A DNA stretch of 64,000 nt. Origin: Odobenus rosmarus divergens. Its lineage: Eukaryota > Chordata > Mammalia > Carnivora > Odobenidae. Shown piece after piece: positions 47,800 through 60,528 of the stretch (positions are counted from its first letter, which is position 1; every line of letters starts with the position of its first letter). Under the pieces are notes generated by a model. That model was not told the DNA's origin. It searched no databases and was given only the letters and a program-made list of their open reading frames with translations. Where the stretch lies: contig NW_004450459.1 in the NCBI RefSeq assembly GCF_000321225.1, positions 407,835 to 471,834 on the forward strand, in the 5' to 3' direction. A program made the translations under genes and the position numbers.

Positions 47800-49230
47800 C
47801 TGTGTTTGTTTCTATGTATTAGGAAAGTCAGCTACGTCAATTGATCCAGAAAGTAGTGGCCTTATGAAGAAGAGATCCTTTGGTACCCTGCAGCTCAATG
47901 CTCCTTGTTCGTCAGAACCAGGCACTTCAGGGGTGTCTCCTATGTGGGTTCTGTGTGCCCTGTTGTTGTGGCTGAGCCACATTTGCCTTCAGTCCAGTGG
48001 CTGCAGTGGCCCACTTTGCCTGTTGTGGGTACACTGGGCAGGGTTTGGTCCTTGTGTTGTTAAGGGGCCAGTGTGGGGGCCACTGCTTGTAGTTGGGTAG
48101 TGTCAGCAGTCAGACCAGGTGCCTGCCCTCAGCCTGTCTGCTGGGGCTGTATTCACACTGACCTGCAGGGTGCTCTCCCCACACTGTCTCCTGAAAGGCT
48201 TTCATTTGTGGGCAGGGCGGGCGTCAGACCAGATCCCTACTCCTAGTCTAGGACTAATCAGAAGGGCACATTCTCTGCACTCCCAGCTATAAGGTTCGCT
48301 GCTGGGACTGCCGGCACACTGGTGTTTGGTTATATTGCCCTCTTGCCAGGGCAGGAGTCACTTTGAAGTGGCACTGGTCCTTGTTGGGGTTGCTTGCAGG
48401 GAGAGTCAGGGCAGGAGCTGCTTTGGAGGCACACCTGCTGAGTGGGTCGGGTTGGGTGGGGTGGATCCAAAGGAGAACATTTACAGGGTGCCTGGTACTA
48501 ACAAGATAGGTAGAGAGTGTTCTTGCTGGTTCCTGCAAGTGTCAGGCTATCTAGCCTGGGTAGGGGGAGAGAAATGGTGCTCGCCAGCATTTTTGTTCTT
48601 GGAGAAGTTTCCTAAGGATCTCTCCAGTGCCCTTCTGAGATGAGTGAATAACCCTTCTTCAGTATATCCCGGCGCTTTTCAAACTGCTGCTTCTATGCTG
48701 TATCTTGCTAGATTATTTGTTATGCTGGCCCTTTAAGGGTGGGGACTATTTTTTAATCTCTCTCTGGGTGTCTCCCAGAGCTATGCTGGCTGTTTTTTTT
48801 TTTTTTTTAAGTACCTAGAGTTAAATCCTGCTTATTGCAAAAACTCCCTAAGTTAAGCCCCACTGGTTTTCAAAGCCAAATGCTATGGGGATTTGTCTTC
48901 CAAGGGCCTCCAAGCCTGGAGTGTTTAGGGTGGGTGTGATCTTTCCACTTCTCTGTGCTTGTGGTGTCCCTTCTGTTTGTGGTTAGTCTCTTGAGAGGGG
49001 GTTGGTGGGTTGGGAGGGAGGGGTGAGCAGGAGGGGTGGGTGTAGGGAGCAGAGTTTGGTTCCTAATTATGTCTCTGCCTCTCCTACCCTTTTTGATGTG
49101 AAAAGTCTGTCCTGACCGTCTTTGGGTGGTTTTCAGAGTTAGCTGCACTTGTGTAGCTGTTACCTTAGTGTGTCTTTGGGACAAGGTGAGCTCAGGATTC
49201 TCCTACTTAGCCATTTTCCCAGAACCTCAG
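47800..49230 (-). mobile_element. L1 5' UTR
   Basis: GC-richer than the rest of the L1, with no SINE insertions. It ends at the recognised 5' start GGGAAAATGGCTAAGTAGG read from 49219 downward. The overlapping open frames at 47759-48643 (both strands) have no homology I know and are by-products of the L1 UTR. Confidence 0.75.
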
Positions 49231-49864
49231 CAGTCTTTTTTTCTTTGTTGATTTTTCCTTTTTCTTAAAAGCACACTCATAATTTATTGAGATTGTTTTC
49301 AGCCTATATCACTCTTTTGAAGCAGCCCTTTTAAAAGCAATCAGTAACCTAATTATAAAATCCTTAGTCATTTTCTTGACCGGTTCCCAATACCTGGTAC
49401 CTAATATCTCTTTCCTTAGCTCCCATGTTGTTACAGTGTCTTGGTTTTCTTCCTACCCTTCTGGCCGTGATTTTGCTGACTTTTCTTCCTTCTGCTTCCT
49501 AGAGGATTTCCTTGAGATTAATTTTTTAGTCCTTTTTTTTAAACATTTTCTTTCTTAATAACCTCATCTACTCAGACTGTATTAGCTTTTACCACTATTA
49601 GGGGAAACTTTAATATTTCTAACTGTCAGCTTCCATTTTCACATTTTTAATTATTGTACATTTCTATCTGACTGCCTTGCTGAATTCTTCAACCTAGTAT
49701 GCATGTGTAAGGTCGTTATTTTAGCTTTCAATCCTAGTACTCCACTATTTCTATTTATTTCTCCTGTTATTTAGACACCTTTCAAGGCCAGTGTCTCGGT
49801 TATAAGGCCTTGCTGAGCTCCATTTCCTCTCCCTTATCCAGGCTGTTGACAGAAGTGTTGCAGC
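49231..49864. other. AGPS: DNA flanking the L1 5' end
   Basis: Pyrimidine-rich, perhaps forward L2 in part (CTTGGTTTTCTTCCTACCCTTCTGGCCG at 49440). It contains the partner (49576-49680) of the 40441 repeat. Confidence 0.45.
49576..49680 (+). repeat. Repeat shared with 40441-40540, copy 2
   Basis: GTATTAGCTTTTACCACTATTAGGGG through CTTCCATTTTCACATTTTTAATTATTG. Direct orientation relative to copy 1, with the L1 lying between them. Confidence 0.7.
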
Positions 49865-50300
49865 CAGAAGACCAAGATTTAAATCCTAGTTGTGTCATGT
49901 ACTGTTTGTGTGACTCTGGACAAGCTACTGACTCTTTCTAAACCTCTCTTATGTTTTATTTTTTTATTTTTTGAAGATTTTATTTACTTGAGAGAGAGTG
50001 CGCAAGCAAGAGAGAGAGCATGAGCAGGGAGGAAGGGCAGAGGGAGAGGGAGAAGCAGACTCCCTGCTGAGCAGGGAGCCTGCTGTGGGGCTTGATCCCA
50101 GGACCCCAGGATCATGACCTGACCCGAAGGTGGATGCTTAACTGACTGAACCACCCAGGTGCCCCCTTTCTTATGTTTTAAATAGGAATAATAAAACCTA
50201 TATCATTAATCTCACATACATTAATATGAAAAAGAAATGAGGTAATGATTATATAACCCATAGCTCTACAGTATTATGCACTATTACTACTATTGCAGTA
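49865..50300 (+). mobile_element. MIR SINE split by a Can-SINE
   Basis: Forward MIR: GATTTAAATCCTAGTTGTGTCATG, GTGTGACTCTGGACAAGCTACTGACTC, then after the SINE TTAAATAGGAATAATAAAACC and GAGGTAATGATTATATAACCC. Confidence 0.75.
49959..50166 (-). mobile_element. Can-SINE
   Basis: Inverted copy ending CCACCCAGGTGCCCC. TSD CTTATGTTTTA at about 49948 and 50170. It interrupts the MIR. Confidence 0.95.
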
Positions 50301-51149
50301 TACTGTATAGAAAGAGTAAGAAGAATCTGGTGCTGAAATAATTGAAGATGAAAGCATAGGCAGTGGCAACCATGGCATTTTAATATCGAGAACAGATTTC
50401 TAATGAATACCACCTTATGTGTTAGGAAGAAAAGGAAGAACCCAAAGAGTAAAGAGAATTAGCAATTTCTTATACTGCATGGTGTGCTGATTGTCAGTAT
50501 GATGCACACAGTGGTCACCATTGTGCTTCTTGTCGTTTGCAACTCTTCTTTGTGGCTCTTAGGAGTTGGGGCCCACTACTGCCTCTACTTGGTGTGTGGC
50601 CTTGGTGAACACGTAAACTGGAACATTGAACTTTGAAATCACTAAAGGCAAGTTATTTGATAAACCATTGTCTTAATTTTTATATCCTTTTTAATGTGTA
50701 TAAACTAGGAAAATTTCCATAACAAACAGGTTGACTTTCCTGAAATTTGGGTCAGAAAGTATTATCTCTGTATAGCCTTCATTCCCCCTTACAGGATAAT
50801 CCTTTGTAAAATTGGGGTATAGACATGTCTGCCTCCTCGGTCATATAACCGAATCTCCATTTCCTGTTACTCCCTTTCCCCTTTCACATGGTGAGTGCCC
50901 TCACTTTGCCCTCTTGCTGCCCTCTTGTTTTGCTGCAGAATTGTCCTCAGGTCTCTCCTCTCCTATAGTGCAGTGAATTTAAAGTTGTTCCCTTCTCCCC
51001 CACTGGTTCCACTCCCTTCTGATTTTGATAGAGTTTGGGTAAGAGTAACTTGATAAACCATTTACATTAAGGCTTTGTATTCCTTTGTGGATATTCAACA
51101 GTTGAGGCTTCTGCTCTCAACTTTTCCTCATTCCTTAAGGCAGTGCTTA
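50301..51149. other. AGPS: AGPS intron 1, nothing recognised
   Basis: Non-coding and apparently unique sequence. Confidence 0.45.
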
Positions 51150-51335
51150 CACAATTATGGTCTGTGGATGGCTAGCATCAGAATTTTCTGGCAGTGTTTG
51201 TTTAAAATGTTTATATTCTGAGACCCCACTTTCAGAGATTCTAATTATTGGCTAGGTCTAGAGTGACATCCAGAATTCTGCTTTTAAAATGAGTACCCAG
51301 TGATTTTTATACTCCCAAGATGTTTGGGAACCTCT
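51150..51335 (-). mobile_element. MER5A-like hAT DNA element relic
   Basis: TATGGTCTGTGGATGGCTAGCATCAGAATTTTCTGG, GAGACCCCACTTTCAGAGATTCTAATT, GGTCTAGAGTGACATCCAGAATTCTGC and TGTTTGGGAACCTCTACTG follow the order of MER5A. The strand is uncertain. Confidence 0.65.
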
Positions 51336-51337
51336 AC

Positions 51338-51369
51338 TGTGATTGTGATTGTGATTGTGATTGTGATTG
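51338..51369. repeat. (TGTGAT)n hexanucleotide repeat
   Basis: Five near-perfect units of TGTGAT immediately after the hAT relic. Confidence 0.93.
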
Positions 51370-51379
51370 GGTCATGATT

Positions 51380-53140
51380 GTAATATATCTTTTTTTTCTC
51401 CCTCCAAACTTTGTGGAGTTCATTTTTTTTCTGTGAGTTTGCCAGAAGCAAAGGTAACAATTCCAGCTACCTGTCTTTTAAAGTAGAAGGGGCTGCTGCT
51501 TACTATTTTAGTAAATAGAAAAACCCCACTTGTTGCAAGGGTACTATGGATATCAAGCAGGTACGGATTTTAGTCTTGGCTTTTTTAGGGTCTTGTTAAG
51601 ATTATTGGGTTGTACCCTGGAAGACAGCTGAGAAAGGGAACTCAAAGTCTTGGTTTCTGTTATAAAATGGCATACGGACTTTTGGAGACATTCATACTTT
51701 CTTTGTTGTTTGCAGAAATGTAAGACTGTACCAGAAATGTTTTTGGTCACTTACAGATTGGTCAGTATAATAAGCTTGTGTTATTATTCTTATTTTAATT
51801 ACTAGCAAGCAGAGAGAGCAATTAAAGTGAATTGGCATTTTCCCAGCTGGTGGTAGACAAAGTCTGGAATTCGCTGCGTAAATTGCCATATTGGTTAGAT
51901 TACAAGTGGACAGTGGAGGGAATAAAACATGAAATTTAAAGTATAGATTAGGGAGCTCACATGGTCAAGGGAAGGGTGCATCCTTTTTCTTTGTCTTTTG
52001 CCAAGACAACTCCCGGATACTGATTAAGACTGTTTCCTCACTCCATAGACGCAGATTATGAAGGTAAAGGACAGGATAGTTGTGTCTTTCCAGGCCTTTG
52101 GAATGGCAGATACCAGGCTTGTGTGAGTATGTCCTTATATAACATGCCTGCCCTAGCACAAAATATTTGGAATATATACTACTACTCGTATGAATGACTA
52201 ATGGTCTGTATTTCTATTTTCAAAGAGATTATTCAAACAATAATGACTTTCCCGTTGGTAGAATTCGGTGTGTGTAAGAAAAGTTCGGGGGGTAAGGGAA
52301 GACATCCTAGGAGCCTGCAGGGAGTAGTTAGTACCAGATTATTCTGCCAAGGGGTAAAGCTGGCCTTGCCTTATTTTCCCTTGTCTCCCCTTCTTTCGCT
52401 GCTTTTTTGTGCCTCTGTCTATAAGATTTTTTTCCCCCCTAGCTATCTATTTTTCCTTTCATTCATTGATTCATAGCAAGTATAATAGGATTTCGACTTT
52501 GGGGACACAATTTTTGACCCTTGAATTCAGGTTTTAAAAAGTTTCTTCAGTGAAGTGCCAGTTTCTTGTAACCTAAAAAGTTGAATCTAGGAAATTAAAT
52601 ATATATTTGACTTGCAGACTATTTGAAGCTGATTCATTATGAATGGATTTCTATTATTTAAAAAAAATTTGTGGGGATTGCTAAGAAATCCAATAGTGGG
52701 TTTTATAACAAACCATCATGGAATATCTATGTATATGTGAAAGAAAGAATTGTTTTTTTAGAACAGAGAGAACTGCACTGAGATTCAAGGGCTGAGCAGC
52801 ATATTTGCTTCAGGTGCAGAGTTGTGGTAATCATACTTTTTTAGTTCATTGCATTTGCATAATAATGTAATACTATTAATAAAACACTAATAAAATTGCA
52901 TAATACTATTTAGTCAAATTAAAAATACACCCAGAAAGTAACATATTTTACTTTAAACACATGCACATATGTTCAAGAACATTAATGAATGTCCATGGAA
53001 GGGGGCAGATAGGATTAGGAATCAGAGATGGAGGAAAATAAAAATAAAAAATAAGAGAGGCCTCACATTTGTTCATAGACAAATGCCATGAACTAAAAAA
53101 AAAAAATAGTATTATGCTATAGATCTTACTGTTTTCTCCT
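51380..53140. other. AGPS: AGPS intron 1, nothing recognised
   Basis: Non-coding. Short open frames on both strands have no recognisable domain. Confidence 0.45.
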
Positions 53141-53149
53141 TTTATGTTC

Positions 53150-53530
53150 GCCACTGTTTAAAACATCTTTTCATGTTTCTGTATATATATCTGTCTTCCT
53201 CACTGCTTTTGGTTGCTGCATATTATTTCACCGAATTTGCTTAACCCTTATCCATTCCTCTAGTGATGCCTCTAGCTACTCTTACGAATAATGCTCCGGG
53301 GAATAGTCCCTTATGGAACTGTGTGTGAATTCCTCCTGAATATATGCCGGGGAGTTGCATAGCTGGGTCATAGAAATGGCATTACCTATGAAAACTTAGC
53401 ACAAAATTGCTCTGTGGAGTAGTTTACCAGTAATGCATTTGGATTCCTCTTCTCCATGTTCTTGCTAACAACTTTCTCTGTCATAAATCTTATATTTTAA
53501 TCCATTTTACACTATCACACTGGAAGATAC
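53150..53530 (-). mobile_element. Ancient L1M 3' end
   Basis: Antisense L1M-like series: TATATCTGTCTTCCTCACTGC, TGCATATTATTTCACCG, GAATAATGCTCCGGGGAATAG, GAGTTGCATAGCTGGGTCATAG, CTCTTCTCCATGTTCTTGCTAACA. Confidence 0.65.
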
Positions 53531-54080
53531 TAGAAAGTTGATTAATAATTTATTACATGGAAGGGCCACATTTTTATTATGGCAACTAGGGATTTAAAAC
53601 TTATAATGGGGATTTTGAGGGACGATTGAAATTCATGTTGAAGTTTAAAGTGTTGCATGATCCTGTACAGGTTTTGCAAGGAGAAGGTACACAGTTTAGA
53701 GGGCAGGGATATTATCTTGTTGAACTGTCCAGCAACCTGATCTTGTCAGGGCCCTGGAGTCCATCATATTTAGGTAGCCTGACTTGTGTAAACTATTCTC
53801 ATTAGTGACCAAAGTTAATTAGAATGTCAGTGGACTAATTCATGGTGAAAAAACACAATTATCAATTGGCCACTTTTTCTTGGGGGAAAATAAAGTGTAA
53901 TTAGAAGAGTTCTTGGTAAGTTTTATATCCGGGCAAGAGGAAGTAGTCTGTGATTCAGGTGTTTGATGGTATCAAGCCATCAAAGGCTGATGACATCTAT
54001 CTATTCTAAGTCAAATGTTTTAACAGTCTTGGTACCCTGATATTGTAGCAGTGTTAAGTGATGATAATTTATCCATGTCT
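53531..54080. other. AGPS: AGPS intron 1, nothing recognised
   Basis: Non-coding sequence without a named repeat. Confidence 0.45.
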
Positions 54081-54084
54081 TTTA

Positions 54085-54214
54085 TTTGTTTGTTTCTTTA
54101 TTTAAGTAAGCTCCTCGCTAGGGTGGAGCCCAGTGTGGGGCTTGAACTCACATCAAGACCTGAGCTGAGATCTAGAGTTGGAAGCTTAACCAACTGAACC
54201 ACCGAGTTGCCTCC
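54085..54214 (-). mobile_element. Can-SINE, old and short
   Basis: CTTTATTTAAGTAAGC, GGAGCCCAGTGTGGGGCTTGAACTC, then GCTTAACCAACTGAACCACCGAGTTGCC. Divergent, without the long GA-rich body. Confidence 0.85.
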
Positions 54215-54229
54215 ATATCTTTTTTTTTT

Positions 54230-54419
54230 TTTTAAAGATTTTATTTATTTATTTGAGAGAGAGAGAATGAGAGACAGAGAGCACGAGAGGGAAGAGGGCC
54301 AGAGGGAGAAGCAGACTCCCTGCTGAGCAGGGAGCCCGATGTGGGACTCGATCCCGGGACTCCAGGATCATGACCTGAGCCTAAGGCAGTCGCTTAACCA
54401 ACTGAGCCACCCAGGCGCC
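54230..54419 (-). mobile_element. Can-SINE
   Basis: Inverted copy ending GCCACCCAGGCGCCC. TSD TCCATATCTTTTTTT at about 54212 and 54420. It was inserted at the edge of the older SINE. Confidence 0.96.
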
Positions 54420-54620
54420 CTCCATATCTTTTTTTAAAAAATCTTTTCTATTCTTTTTTTGTAAAGGGGCTTTCTCTTATAGTATACATATTATTGTACT
54501 TATAATTAAGCTGCTTAGGTTAACAAAAGGAAATTAGTTGCACTGTTAGGTTGAGGAAGTAAGCATTGTAAATAGTTTCATATAGTTTTTCTATTGAGTT
54601 TTTAGAAATAATTTTGTAGG

Positions 54621-54813
54621 GACATCTGGATGGCTTAGTCGGTTAAGCGTCTGCCTTCGGCTCGGGTCATGATCCCGCAGTCCTGGGACTGAGTCCCATG
54701 TTGGGCTCCCTGCTCAGTGGGGAGCCTGCTGCTCCCTCTGCCTGCCGCTCCCATGCTTGTGCTCGTGCCTGCACTCTCTCTCTCTGACAGAATAAATAAA
54801 ATCTTAAAAAAAA
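54621..54813 (+). mobile_element. Can-SINE
   Basis: Forward copy with head GACATCTGGATGGCTTAGTCGG. TSD AATAATTTTGTAGG at 54607-54620 and 54814-54827, perfect. Confidence 0.96.
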
Positions 54814-54937
54814 AATAATTTTGTAGGACCTGTAGTCTAGATATGATATTAAATTTATTTAAAAATGTATACATTTTAAATTAAGTTTAGAATTAGTATT
54901 CTATAGTTTTCTCCCCTCATTAGCCCCTTATATTTCT

Positions 54938-55046
54938 TTTTTTTTTTTTTTAAGATTTTATTTATTTATTTGAGAGAGAGAGAATGAGAGATATCATGAC
55001 CCGAGCCGAAGGCAGTCGCCCAACCAACTGAGCCACCCAGGCGCCC
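54938..55046 (-). mobile_element. Can-SINE with internal deletion (109 bp)
   Basis: It has the T-tail and AAGATTTTATTTATTTATTTGAGAGAGAGAGAATGAGAGA, then jumps straight to TATCATGACCCGAGCCGAAGG and the head complement ending CACCCAGGCGCCC. About 85 bp of the middle is missing. Perfect 16-bp TSD AGCCCCTTATATTTCT at 54922-54937 and 55047-55062. Confidence 0.96.
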
Positions 55047-55370
55047 AGCCCCTTATATTTCTAATGGTAACTTAGCTTCAATTTTTTTTTTTAATAAAAG
55101 GAAGTTAGTAGGATTATTATTTCAATTATAGGAATTTTTTTGTTGCAGATCTTTTTAGGGATATATTTGTTGTATTGATAAAATCTTGGTATCTTTCTCA
55201 ACACTTTTTTACTTCACTTTCACGATGTCCTTTAGGTTTTCTGGGTCTTGAGGTAATTAAGCACACAACCTGATAATAAGGATTTTTTATTTATATATAT
55301 TGTACTACATATGGGATTAATTTGAATTTATCTGATACTGAGCCTGGTTAGTTAGAAATCCAGCATTGAA

Positions 55371-55548
55371 CTTGGTTTTGGCTCACATCATGATCTCAGA
55401 GTTGTGAGATCAAGCCCTGCAGTAGACTCCATGCTGGGTGGGGAGTCTGCTCGAGATTCTCTCAATCCCTCACCCTCTGCCCCTCCCCCCATGTGTGCAC
55501 TTGAGCGCACTCTCTCTCTCTTTCTCTCTCAAATAAATCTTAAAAAAA
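55371..55548 (+). mobile_element. Can-SINE lacking its head
   Basis: Starts mid-head (TTGGTTTTGGCTCACATCATGATCTCAGAG) and keeps body and AAATAAATCTTAAAA tail. Flanks AAATCCAGCATTGA / AAATCTAGCCTTGA form a diverged TSD, so the 5' truncation is original. Confidence 0.9.
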
Positions 55549-58394
55549 AAAATCTAGCCTTGAGGATTAAGTTTTGCACTTCAGTTTTTATTTTCTAAAA
55601 TCTCTGAGATCATAATATCTTTTTCTTATTGTTTAAACTGGAAACGATAGACAAAAATTTGGTTTTCATCTGAACTAAGTAGTGAAGTATCTTTTATTAG
55701 AATTTTGATTATTGGAATTATATTGGAAAAAAATTTTAGTTATCACTTAGTTGAATTTTTTATTGCTAAGCCAAAATAAAATTAGGTTAAAGCATATTTT
55801 CCTTTTCTCTATTTTCTAATGAAAAAATATGATTAGAAATAGTAATGGTAGAAACTATGCATTTATATCAGGATGCTTGCAATTTATTATTATTATTAGA
55901 ATAATAGTAGTAGTAGTAGTAGTCTGTGTATATGCAGAGACTTAAAAGTGAGTATCTCCCATTTTAAAGAAAGGGTCTCTGAGTTTCATAATAATAATGT
56001 TAGGTCTAAATATTTCAGTTAAAGATTGTGCAAACAACAGCTCGGGGTGGGGGGGGAAAATGCAGAGTACTGAATATGTATATTATGGGAGAATACTGCC
56101 ACCTTGTGTATACATGATGCTATGTTATGTCTCCGTTTTCTTTTGTTACGCCAACTAATACAAAGTGCTTCTTCACCATTTGATACTGTGGTTAGATAAG
56201 TAAATGTGTAAAACATTTGTTTTATTTTTTTCATTTTTCATGTAGTAAAATCAATCCAGTTTTCTTTTTTCTTGGCAGGAGGAGGGGTCTTGTATTTTGA
56301 AGACATTAAATTTGGTGTAGTTAGCTCTAAGAATTGGGAAGTCTGAGGGATCAGTCTGGTTAATTGATCTCTGGGGTTAGTAGGAAATTGAATCATTTTA
56401 TTTGAATCTTATGGAATGTTGATGATTCTTTGATCATTCTTCATTTTAGTGCTTGCCATGCTTTGGGATAATTATTCTGAATGCCGGAATTCATTATACT
56501 ATAGATAAAGTGAGGGCTTACTGACTCAGCCATAGTCCTTGATTTTTAAATGTCAAGTGCAGAAGAATGACTATAATAATAAATGGAATAGTGCTTTGAA
56601 AAATATTGCTGTGATGAAAGAAGGGTTCGTTTAAATCATTTTGATTACTTGAGGGCATGACTTCGTGGGTTTTGGATATTACCTCTCCCAAGACTGGGGG
56701 TTCACTTTCTGTTGCTCACAACTAGCTTAGCTGTGTAATCATGAGTGCTTCTCTGGGCATAAATTTCTTCATCTGAAAAATGAGCAGTTGAACTGGGTGA
56801 TTTCTAAGGATCTTTTTAGCTTTAGAATTCTATGACTGTAAAGTTTTATTATTAACTTAAAATGTTAATGTTATAATGCCCTTCAGGTTACTCATTATAT
56901 TCTTCTGTATAAGAAGTTATTTTGAAAGTTTAATCACATAGTTGTGTTTAACTCTCATGAAATATGTTAGTAATTTAAGGGTTATACCTTTGTACAAAGT
57001 TTAATACCAGAAACCTAGGAAATTCGCCTACTTTTTATATAATATGTGGGATACTTGAAGATATCAGAAGATTGATTTTGGGGCAACCTAGATTTTAAAT
57101 ATATACTATTTTCAGCAACATAATACTGTTGGGGGGGCACAAATGGATTATAAATGTCTACATTTCAACTTCTGGGAAGGCTCCATAAGTTGGTATAAAT
57201 ACGGTAATGGTATATAAACGGTAATGGTATAAATATCATAGGCAGAATTTTCTAGTTGAGATGAAAGGAGAGAAAAAAGTACCTTTAGCCTATAGTTGAA
57301 AACTTGGGAATTCTTTAGACTGTTACCCAACTGAAAATTTAAGGCTGGTGATTCTTCAGAATGTAAATTTCTTCATTTTTGAGTGCACAGCAGCAGATAT
57401 TTCCCACTTTCCTTGATTTATTTTTCTTGTGCAGTGCTAAGAGTGAACACATGTAATCAGGTTTCACTTTTTACTTTGAGGCCATATGGGAATAATTTTT
57501 TTTTTAAATTCTAAACATAATTTTAAGGAAAATGATTTTCATTGTTAAGCTATGTAAACATACCAAATTCAACATCTGTACTGAAATAATTTCCCAGTGC
57601 CTAGTGATTGTAATACCAAAGCAAAATGACTATGTTGGTATTTTTGCATTTATTTTGTGTAACACCAAACTTTGTTTTATTGAGTACAGACTTCATGACA
57701 AATGTTTAAATCCACTAATAAAATGTATTTCACAAATAACTTATACCATATTATAAAACATTAAGTAAAATGTTAATTAAAATGTACATATCATCCTCAT
57801 GTAAATTATTATGGAAATATAAAATATTAAATGAATTATACTTCATAAAAGTGAAGAGAATATAATTATGAAAAAAGTGAAGCAGATGGTAAGTAAATTG
57901 GTTTTTAGAAAATGTAATCTTAAGAAAATGGGAAGTCAGGGGTGACATTAGCCATGAGGTTTTTCTGTAGAGATTTTCCTAAAAGCTCTCTTCCAGAACC
58001 TTCCTCTACAATGAGGTATGAATGTGAAATCAGAAGAAAACATTGGGTGATAGTTCATAACAGGCTCATCTACAAATCCAATCTCTGGATTGATACTCTT
58101 GAGATATTTTTGAACCGTTTGTTTTTGTTTAGGGACTAGAGTTTTTATTGATAGCAAACTAGTTTTAAAGACAGCATGCCTAGTTTCTTTTTCTCAGTTT
58201 TATGTATAGGTAGTGACCAGTTAACAACCTATACTTGGTCCATTTGTGCTGTGTTAGTGTTCTACTTGTTTGAAAAGTCTTTGATTTGGAGAAGAATTAT
58301 GATTGTAATAAAAAACTTGCTTGTCAGTTGACATATTGTTCTTTGGGAATTACGGAGAGTTAGAATACTTTCTAATGAGTGCATCTTTGTTTAT
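55549..58394. other. AGPS: AGPS intron 1, few repeats
   Basis: AT-rich non-coding DNA. It holds an (ATT)n/(GTA)n tract at 55884-55923 and a forward MIR-like stretch at 56740-56845 (TTTCTTCATCTGAAAAATGAGCAG, TTCTAAGGATC). No exon is supported. Confidence 0.5.
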
Positions 58395-58545
58395 TTTGAC
58401 ATTTTAAAAAAATTGACATATACTTGACATGTAATTAATTTTAGGTGTACAATGTAATGATTCAAAATTTGTGTATATTGTGAAAAGATCACCACAATAA
58501 ATCTAGTTAACATCCATCACCACAAATATTTATAGATTTTTTTCT
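58395..58545 (-). mobile_element. L1 3' end fragment
   Basis: Antisense L1 tail: AAAAAAATTGACATATACTTGACATG, TTAGGTGTACAATGTAATGATTC, CACCACAATAAATCTAGTTAACATCCATCACC. Confidence 0.8.
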
Positions 58546-58786
58546 TGTGATATATTTTGAAATTTTTATGCAGCAAATAAGTTTCTGTATAGAGAAGTTT
58601 TCTTCAAGTATTTTCATCATAGACTGCATAATTGAATTTGCAATAAAATTTGTTGCCCAGATATACTAGGGGACCATGCTAAAACATGTAATAAATGCTG
58701 GTAGAATACTTCAGTGTGGTTGCTTATTGTGTTCTGCACAGGCCTAGACCTATCTATTCTTATGTAATATTCAAAATTAAAGAGTC

Positions 58787-58980
58787 TTTTTTTTATTTTA
58801 TTTACTTATTTGTCAGAGAGAGCAAGACAGAGAGAGAGCACAAGCAGGGGGAGCCGCAGTCAGAGGGAGAAACAGGCCCCTCGCTGAGCAGGGAGCCCGA
58901 TATGGGATTCAGTCCCAGGACCCTGGGATCATAAGCTGAGCTGAAGGCAGATGTTTAACCTACTGAGCCACCCAGGCGTC
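58787..58980 (-). mobile_element. Can-SINE
   Basis: Inverted copy ending GCCACCCAGGCGTCCC. TSD not resolved. Confidence 0.94.
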
Positions 58981-58989
58981 CCACTGAGT

Positions 58990-59594
<605 letters not shown>

Positions 59595-59639
59595 TAACTG
59601 GTTGGTTTATTCTTTTGTTCCTTTTTTCCCCCACTTACT

Positions 59640-60110
59640 TTCTGTAAAAAAATTTTAAACATAAATAACATTATTACGTTAAATAATAGACATACAGACT
59701 CCTCCCTTGATTTAAAGTTATCAACATTTTGACATAATTGCTCCTTCTTTTGTCTGGTATTTTAAATTCTGGCATTGTTATGTCACTTCTAAACTTATAT
59801 TTACATATATCTCTGTTAAAAATATAAGAACCTAATATTAGCTAATCATAATAATACCATTATCATACTCCTCAAAGTAAGAGAAATTTTATATCTGATT
59901 ATCCAGTCCACATTTCCCCTGATATCTAAAAAATGCCATTTTATAGGTAGTTTGTTTGAATCAGGATCCAAAAAGGCCAATAGTCATCCCACCACCTAGT
60001 CTCCATGCCATTGACTTGTTCAAAGTAACTCCATTTTTAGGACTGGGAATTTACTTTTGGGCGTGGGTTATTATGGAACGTGAGCAATTTTAGGTCTTTA
60101 TGAATATAAA
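59640..60110 (-). mobile_element. Ancient L1M relic
   Basis: Antisense old-L1 features: AAATTTTAAACATAAATAACATTATTACG, ATTTTGACATAATTGCTCC, AGTCCACATTTCCCCTGATATC, GGATCCAAAAAGGCCAATAG. It lies only about 50 bp after exon 2. Confidence 0.5.
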
Positions 60111-60120
60111 TAGTATTTTA

Positions 60121-60316
60121 ATTTTTAAAAAGATTTTATTTATTTATTTGACAGAGAAAGAGAGAGCCAGAGAGCACAAGCAGGGGGGTTGGGCGGGTGG
60201 TAGAGGGAGAGGGAGAAGCAGGCTGAGCAGGGAGCCCAGGGCTTGATCCCAGGCCCCTGCGATCATGACTTGGGCCTAAGGCAGACCTTTAACTGATTGA
60301 GCCACCCAGGTGCCCC
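60121..60316 (-). mobile_element. Can-SINE
   Basis: Inverted copy ending CCACCCAGGTGCCCC. Flanks AAATAGTATTTTAA / AAATGGTATTTTTAA form an imperfect TSD. Part of the middle is missing (AGCAGGCTGAGCAGGGAGCC). Confidence 0.94.
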
Positions 60317-60528
60317 ATAAATGGTATTTTTAAAATTAGTTTTCTGAGATACATTAGGGAAGAAGTGATGAAGAAAGAACAATCATTTGTGTGGTAACTT
60401 TCAAATTTCTGAAATATTTTTGGTAACGTGTGGATAAGAATTCTAAAGAATATTTGTATTGTTACTATTCCAGATGCAGACAGAATTGTAAAGTAAGTTC
60501 TTAGTTGATTTTAAGAACTGACCCTACC

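Larger units (their letters stand above)
46902..47800 (-). pseudogene. L1 ORF1 relic, C-terminal part missing
   Basis: Read on the minus strand, translation fragments match the L1 RNA-binding ORF1 protein: MKEQDKATTKELNEIE, then TETRLRELSHIIKCNN, then GISGEEREKGAESLFEG. Stops and frameshifts interrupt it. At 46902 the ORF1 sequence ends abruptly at a SINE-derived segment. On the other side (46700 downward) the sequence is already the short inter-ORF spacer, so the C-terminal domain of ORF1 has been deleted. Two further SINEs (47178-47369 and 47448-47702) interrupt the N-terminal half. Confidence 0.75.

Noticed and set aside
47759..48643. Open frames of 83-113 codons, possible novel protein
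   Set aside because: They lie in the L1 5' UTR/ORF1 start, are unlinked to splice sites, and occur on both strands.
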